Part shown: piece after piece, positions 60,157 through 64,000 of the stretch
Position numbering within the stretch: the stretch's first letter is position 1
Layout: every line of letters begins with the position of its first letter
Assembly (NCBI RefSeq): GCF_001666835.1
Contig: NZ_LZJF01000197.1
Location: forward strand, 1-64,000
Origin: Mycobacterium sp. E3251
GTDB lineage: Bacteria > Actinomycetota > Actinomycetes > Mycobacteriales > Mycobacteriaceae
Length of the DNA stretch: 64,000 nucleotides
Reading direction: 5' to 3'
The notes under the pieces: generated by a model
Told to the model about the DNA's origin: nothing
Seen by the model: only the letters and a program-made list of their open reading frames with translations
The model's database searches: none
Made by a program: the position numbers and the translations under genes

Positions 60157-60936
60157 TCAACGCGGAGTAAAACGTTGTGCGCCGTCAAGACGCATCACTT
60201 CACCGTTGACGTACCCGTTCGTTAGCAGGAAGACCGCAGCGTCAGCGAACTCGGCAGGAGCCCCGAGGCGTTTGGGGAAGGGCACGTTCGCGGCGAACTT
60301 CGCGATCGCCTCTTCTCCGACCGACTCCATGATCGGCGTCTTCATCGTCCCGGGGGCGATCGTGTTCACCCGAATGGCAGCGGAGCTGAGGTCGCGCGCA
60401 GCGGCGATCGTCAATCCGATCACACCGGCTTTCGCTGCGGCGTAAGCGGTTTGACCGATCTGGCCCTCGTATCCGGCGATGGACGCCGTGAGGACCAACG
60501 CGCCTCGCTCGCCGTCGGCTTGCGGCTCCGCGGCCGCGACGGAAGCGGCGACGAGCCGAGCGACGTTGTAGGTCCCGTTGAGATAGAGATCGATGGTTTT
60601 GGTGAAGCCGGCAAAATCGGCCGGGCTGCCGTCGCGTTGCACAATGCGTTGCGCGACGCCGAATCCACCGTGTGCGACGACGGCATACCGCAGCTGGCCG
60701 AGTTGGTTCGCCTGTTCGATCGCTTCGCTGACCGAGTCTTCGCTCGTCACGTCCGTACTCACGAAAGCCGCGCGGCTGCCCAACTCGTCAGCGAGCGCCT
60801 TGCCCTTGTCGGTTGCCAGATCGGCGATCACCACGCCGAGGCCTTCGGCATGCAATCGCCGCACGGTGGCCTCACCGAGGCCCCCCGCGCCTCCGCTGAC
60901 GATCGCGGACGCACCGTTGAATTTCTCGACTGTCAC
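60157..60936 (-). CDS. SDR, 17-beta-hydroxysteroid dehydrogenase type 10-like
   Basis: This 259-residue SDR has SAIVSGGAGGLGEATVRRLHAEG (cofactor), DVTSEDSVSEAI, and a full active site (LTASIAGYEGQIGQTAYAAAKAGVIGL). The ending FPKRLGAPAEFADAAVFLLTNGYVNGEVMRLDGAQRF is the pattern of HSD10/3-hydroxyacyl-CoA dehydrogenase type 2. It would oxidise a 3-hydroxyacyl-CoA or hydroxysteroid with NAD. The GTG at 60934-60936 has a strong AAGGAG 5 nt upstream; the frame extends further but without support. It is 29 nt from the FadE gene upstream. Confidence 0.9.
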   Translation of the reverse strand: MTVEKFNGASAIVSGGAGGLGEATVRRLHAEGLGVVIADLATDKGKALADELGSRAAFVSTDVTSEDSVSEAIEQANQLGQLRYAVVAHGGFGVAQRIVQRDGSPADFAGFTKTIDLYLNGTYNVARLVAASVAAAEPQADGERGALVLTASIAGYEGQIGQTAYAAAKAGVIGLTIAAARDLSSAAIRVNTIAPGTMKTPIMESVGEEAIAKFAANVPFPKRLGAPAEFADAAVFLLTNGYVNGEVMRLDGAQRFTPR

Positions 60937-60965
60937 TGTTACTCCTTCTGAGTTGACTGCACCGG

Positions 60966-62039
60966 TCACACATTGCCGATTACCAGGTCCCACGGATCGG
61001 TGGCGCTCAGGGCCATTCGTCCGAGCCGACGCGCGTAGCCGGACGTCGTGCCGTAATCGTTGCTCCAGCTCTGCGCGCGCAGTGTTACCGATGACAACGG
61101 ATGTTCGGCGGTCACGCCGATCGCACCGTGAAGTTGGTGGGCGATGGTCGTGACCGGTGGGACAGCCCGACCTACAGCGACCCGTGCGACGGCGACCGCG
61201 AACTCCGTCTCGCGACAACCGAACCCATATTCAGCGGCAGCCACGACGGCAAGCGTGGCGGCGGCTCGAGCGCGTTCGATCTCACCGGCCATCGCGGCAA
61301 GAGCATGCTGGACGGACTGAAACTTGCTCAGCGGCCGGCCGAATTGCATTCGTTCCCTCGTGTGCGTCACCGACATCGCTGCTGCCGCATCGAGCGCCCC
61401 GACGACCTGTACGCAGCGACACCATGAGCCGCGGAGCGACAACTCGGTGGCGACGGCCGGTTCGACGATGGCGAGCTCGTCGGCGGCCAGGTCGAAAGCC
61501 AGTCGATCGCGTGGCTCACCGGCCAGGTTGTAGCTCTCCTCCAGCTGGGCGCGGTCGATGTCGACGATGCCCACGCGTGTTTCGTCGTGGCCTCGCGCGA
61601 GAAGCAGCACGGCGGAGCATGCGCGCGTCCACGGAATGTCACTTGCCGTCCCGAGGATGCGCCCCCCATAAGCGTCCGCGTCAGCGATTGCGACGGTGAG
61701 TGGTCCTTCCGGCAGTTCGATGCCCGCCCGGTTTCCGAGCCAGCCTGCCAGAGCGTCGGTTTCGGCCAACGGGACCGCGCCCGCGTGCCGGGCGATGCCG
61801 GAGAGCGCAATGGCAAGCTCACGCGGCCCCGCGCCCAGATCCGCGGTGCTCGTCAACCGGGCCAGCCCCGTGTCCTCGAGGCTGTGCCACAACTCCGCGT
61901 CGAATTGCTCGGGAATTCTGCGCTGGCCGATCCGGGCATCGAACGATCGCCGCCCGATATCGTCGACCAGCTGCCGCAGCTCGGCATGTTCGTCATCGGC
62001 GGTGTCGGTCGCGAACGCGCCCTTCGAAAAGGCCGTCAC
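60966..62039 (-). CDS. Acyl-CoA dehydrogenase, small/partner subunit type
   Basis: This 357-residue ACAD has a reduced middle domain. Recognisable parts are TRERMQFGRPLSKFQSVQHALAAMAGEIERARAAATLA and VTTIAHQLHGAIGVTAEHPLSSVTLRAQSW, the QxHGxxGxT FAD motif. The usual catalytic Glu segment (YEGT-like) is absent. This is typical of one chain of the alpha2-beta2 FadE pairs (as in sterol side-chain ChsE enzymes). GTG 62037-62039 overlaps the stop of the large partner (GTGA), fitting equal co-expression. Confidence 0.91.
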   Translation of the reverse strand: MTAFSKGAFATDTADDEHAELRQLVDDIGRRSFDARIGQRRIPEQFDAELWHSLEDTGLARLTSTADLGAGPRELAIALSGIARHAGAVPLAETDALAGWLGNRAGIELPEGPLTVAIADADAYGGRILGTASDIPWTRACSAVLLLARGHDETRVGIVDIDRAQLEESYNLAGEPRDRLAFDLAADELAIVEPAVATELSLRGSWCRCVQVVGALDAAAAMSVTHTRERMQFGRPLSKFQSVQHALAAMAGEIERARAAATLAVVAAAEYGFGCRETEFAVAVARVAVGRAVPPVTTIAHQLHGAIGVTAEHPLSSVTLRAQSWSNDYGTTSGYARRLGRMALSATDPWDLVIGNV

Positions 62040-63184
62040 CGCAGCCCCATTCCGCGTGCGACAACACCGCGCAACACCTCGTTGGTGCCACCGCGCAAGG
62101 TGAACAGGGGCCTGTGCAGCGCAGCGGTGGCCGCCAGCGCCGCCAGCCCCGGTGTCGGTGCCACCTGGTCGAGCATGTCGCTGATCACGTCGATCGATTC
62201 CTGCTCGAACCGGGTGCCGAGATCCTTGACCAGTGCCGCCTGATTCGCCGCGTCCTTGTTCTCACTGAGCGTGCGTGCCACCCAGACCGACAGCTGTCGC
62301 AACGAGATCAGCCGTCCCACAAGGTTTCCGACGACCCCGGCGGTGGTGTCATCGGTGTCGCCAGAGCTGCTCAACAGCCGGATCGCCGCCATGATCAGCG
62401 GTGCGGTCGATAAGATCCTTTCGGGCCCGCTGCGCTCGAAGGACAGTTCAGCGGTCACCTGGTGCCATCCTTGGCCGACCTCGCCTAGCACGTCGCCGTC
62501 CGGCACGAAGACCTCCTCGAAGGCGACTTCGTTGAAATGATGGTCGCCGTTCATCAGCAGGATCGGTTCGATCCGCACGCCTTTGGCGTCGCAGGGAACG
62601 AGGAACTGACTGAAGCCGTCGTGCCGTCGTTGCGGGTCCGGTGGACTCGTCCTGGCGAGCACCACAACCTGATGGGCGTGGTGTGCCCCACTAGTCCAGA
62701 CCTTGGTACCCGTGAGCAGCCAGCCGCCGTCGGTTCTGGTCGCCTTGGTCCGTACGGCCGCGAGGTCGGAGCCGGCGCCGTGTTCGCTCATGCCGATGGA
62801 GGAGTAGAAGGTTCCGGCAGCGATGCGTGGCAGCAGCCGCTCGCACTGTTCCTCGCTGCCATAGGCCAACAGGCCGGGAACGACCTGTCGGTCGGCGACC
62901 CAGTGCGCCGCGATCGGGGCGCCCGCCGCCAGCAATTCCTCGGTCACCACGTAGCGATGGAGGTGCGTCAACCCCCGTCCGCCGTACTTCTCGGGAATGA
63001 TCAGCCCGACAAGACCGGCCGCGCCGAGGCGCGCGCTGAATCCCTCGTCCCACTGTCCGAGCCAGGAGTCGACGTCGGGCGCCCAGCCGTATTCTGCCCG
63101 GTCAGCCTGCAGGAACCCCCGTACCGATGCACGCAGCTCGGCGAGTTCTGCTTCGTTGGCGCGTAGCGCGTCGAATTGACTCAC
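62036..63184 (-). CDS. Acyl-CoA dehydrogenase, large/partner subunit type
   Basis: This 382-residue ACAD has SSIGMSEHGAGSDLAAVRTKATR and VWTSGAHHAHQVVVLARTSPP (FAD/substrate), and the C-terminal LFTLRGGTNEVLRGVVARGMGLR. The Glu of the classical YEGT motif is replaced by Gly (RGGT), as in heteromeric mycobacterial FadEs whose base lies elsewhere. GTG 63182-63184. With the overlapping small gene it should form an alpha2-beta2 enzyme, probably acting on a bulky or polycyclic acyl-CoA. Confidence 0.91.
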   Translation of the reverse strand: MSQFDALRANEAELAELRASVRGFLQADRAEYGWAPDVDSWLGQWDEGFSARLGAAGLVGLIIPEKYGGRGLTHLHRYVVTEELLAAGAPIAAHWVADRQVVPGLLAYGSEEQCERLLPRIAAGTFYSSIGMSEHGAGSDLAAVRTKATRTDGGWLLTGTKVWTSGAHHAHQVVVLARTSPPDPQRRHDGFSQFLVPCDAKGVRIEPILLMNGDHHFNEVAFEEVFVPDGDVLGEVGQGWHQVTAELSFERSGPERILSTAPLIMAAIRLLSSSGDTDDTTAGVVGNLVGRLISLRQLSVWVARTLSENKDAANQAALVKDLGTRFEQESIDVISDMLDQVAPTPGLAALAATAALHRPLFTLRGGTNEVLRGVVARGMGLR

Positions 63185-63192
63185 GGATCAAC

Positions 63193-64000
63193 CTATAAGG
63201 CCGGTACCGGCGTGGACGGCAGATAGAAGTTCGGCGTCAGGTCATCCTCGTGGGCGGCGAGTCGATAGCCGGCGAAGTCGTCGATGCCTTCCTCGCGCAG
63301 CACCTCCTCGTCGGTGTAGAAGTGGCCGGTGCAATCGGCGGGCCGGGTGATCAATGCGTGCAGCGCGTCGGCCATGATTCGTGGGTCTCGCGCTTGCGCG
63401 CGCACTCCGTCGCCCATCGCGACGATCATCCCCGTGCTGGCCACAGTTACGGCGGGCCACAGCGAATTCACCGCGATGGGTACCGACGCGAATTCCGCTG
63501 CCCAGCCCAGCGTCAACAGGCTTTCGGCGTACTTGCCCACCGCGTGGCCGACGTGTGAGCCGACCCAGCGTGGCTCCAGATTCACCGGAGGCGAGACGTT
63601 GACGATGTGCGCGTTGTCGGACCGCAGCAGGTATGGCAGCGCCGCTTGCACTACCGCGAAGGGCCCTTCGACGTTGATCTCCAGCAGACGGCGGAAATTC
63701 TTGGGAGGCAACTTGGACGTGGGGCGCAGATCCAGTGCGCCGGCATTGTTGACCACGGCGTCGATGCCGCCGAACGCCTCTGCCACCTCTGCCACGGCCG
63801 ATACAACCGCCTCCGGATCGCGAACGTCACACACCACCGGCAGTGGCCGGCCACCTGCCTCGCGAACGGCGTCCGCCGACTCGCCGAGGGTGCCGGGCAG
63901 TTTGGCGTTCGGGGCGTTGGTCTTCGCCAGTAGAGCAACGGCTGCGCCGTCGGCAGCGGCGCGCACCGCTATTGCGCGGCCGATGCCACGGCTTGCACCG
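63193..64000 (-). CDS. SDR, HSDL2-like (5' end beyond the window)
   Basis: About 269 residues are visible, beginning inside the cofactor motif (GASRGIGRAIAVRAAADGA) at the window edge. ALLAKTNAPNAKLPGTLGESADAVREAGGRPLPVVCDVRD is the signature of hydroxysteroid-dehydrogenase-like protein 2. The active-site segment VNVSPPVNLEPRWVGSHVGHAVGKYAESLLTLG has the Ser, but the usual Tyr position reads HAVGK (His for Tyr), which may be family-specific. The stop is 8 nt before the large FadE gene. It is upstream in the operon, which continues past the window. Confidence 0.88.
   Translation of the reverse strand, partial: GASRGIGRAIAVRAAADGAAVALLAKTNAPNAKLPGTLGESADAVREAGGRPLPVVCDVRDPEAVVSAVAEVAEAFGGIDAVVNNAGALDLRPTSKLPPKNFRRLLEINVEGPFAVVQAALPYLLRSDNAHIVNVSPPVNLEPRWVGSHVGHAVGKYAESLLTLGWAAEFASVPIAVNSLWPAVTVASTGMIVAMGDGVRAQARDPRIMADALHALITRPADCTGHFYTDEEVLREEGIDDFAGYRLAAHEDDLTPNFYLPSTPVPAL

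Overview
The window is chromosomal DNA from a slow-growing, non-tuberculous Mycobacterium, probably of or near the M. avium complex. This rests on high G+C coding sequence, GTG/TTG starts, many 4-bp ATGA/GTGA gene overlaps, and gene order. From the left edge to about 38.6 kb the order follows the M. tuberculosis Rv0867c-Rv0914c segment: rpfA, moaD2, moaA2, a YccF protein, cspB, fadE10, an MFS gene, a DUF3027 gene, marR, an rRNA methyltransferase, sepH, serC, an AurF-like diiron gene, fprB, citA, gltA2, prrAB, accD3, echA6, ctpE, the Rv0909/Rv0910 pair, a carotenoid oxygenase and a thiolase. The PE/PPE genes, ompA/arfA and Rv0888 found there in M. tuberculosis are absent. A pdxH gene (between citA and gltA2) and a FAD-monooxygenase/TetR pair (between prrA and accD3) are present instead.

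Region by region. 0-2.5 kb: 5' part of rpfA with a c-di-AMP (ydaO-type) riboswitch leader and a CRP-like site, then molybdopterin genes. 2.7-9.4 kb: cold shock protein, FadE10, a glutathionyl-hydroquinone-reductase-like protein, and an MFS gene whose N-terminal half lies inverted between 15-bp inverted repeats. 9.4-17.3 kb: small membrane proteins, MarR, SpoU methyltransferase, SepH, SerC, diiron oxygenase, FprB. 17.5-22.6 kb: two citrate synthases flanking pdxH, and an oxidoreductase. 22.7-28.3 kb: PrrAB, the monooxygenase/TetR insertion and AccD3. 28.3-38.6 kb: EchA6, a metallo-beta-lactamase-fold protein, a serine beta-lactamase-like lipoprotein, CtpE, a toxin/antitoxin-like pair, carotenoid oxygenase and thiolase.

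38.6-45.5 kb is accessory DNA: a secreted DUF4185 protein (endo-D-arabinanase-like), tiny ORFs, a TetR remnant, secreted CAP and DUF732 proteins, a TetR regulator, and a 1.2-kb A+T-richer stretch without a convincing gene. 45.5-56.6 kb is a complete mce operon (two YrbE permeases, MceA-F, two Mce-associated membrane proteins). It converges with a minus-strand catabolic operon (56.6 kb to the right edge): a cysteine-hydrolase-like protein without its nucleophile, a cytochrome P450, four SDRs (one mycofactocin-type, one without the catalytic Tyr/Lys, one HSD10-like, one HSDL2-like and cut by the edge) and a heteromeric acyl-CoA dehydrogenase pair. Together they suggest import and oxidation of a sterol- or isoprenoid-like lipid; the substrate is not visible in the sequence.

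The observations most worth a second look are the in-frame, repeat-flanked inversion in the MFS gene, the dual second-messenger control region of rpfA, and the Mce plus P450/SDR/FadE locus with its two probable pseudo-enzymes. I see no CRISPR array, prophage, tRNA, rRNA or intact insertion sequence.
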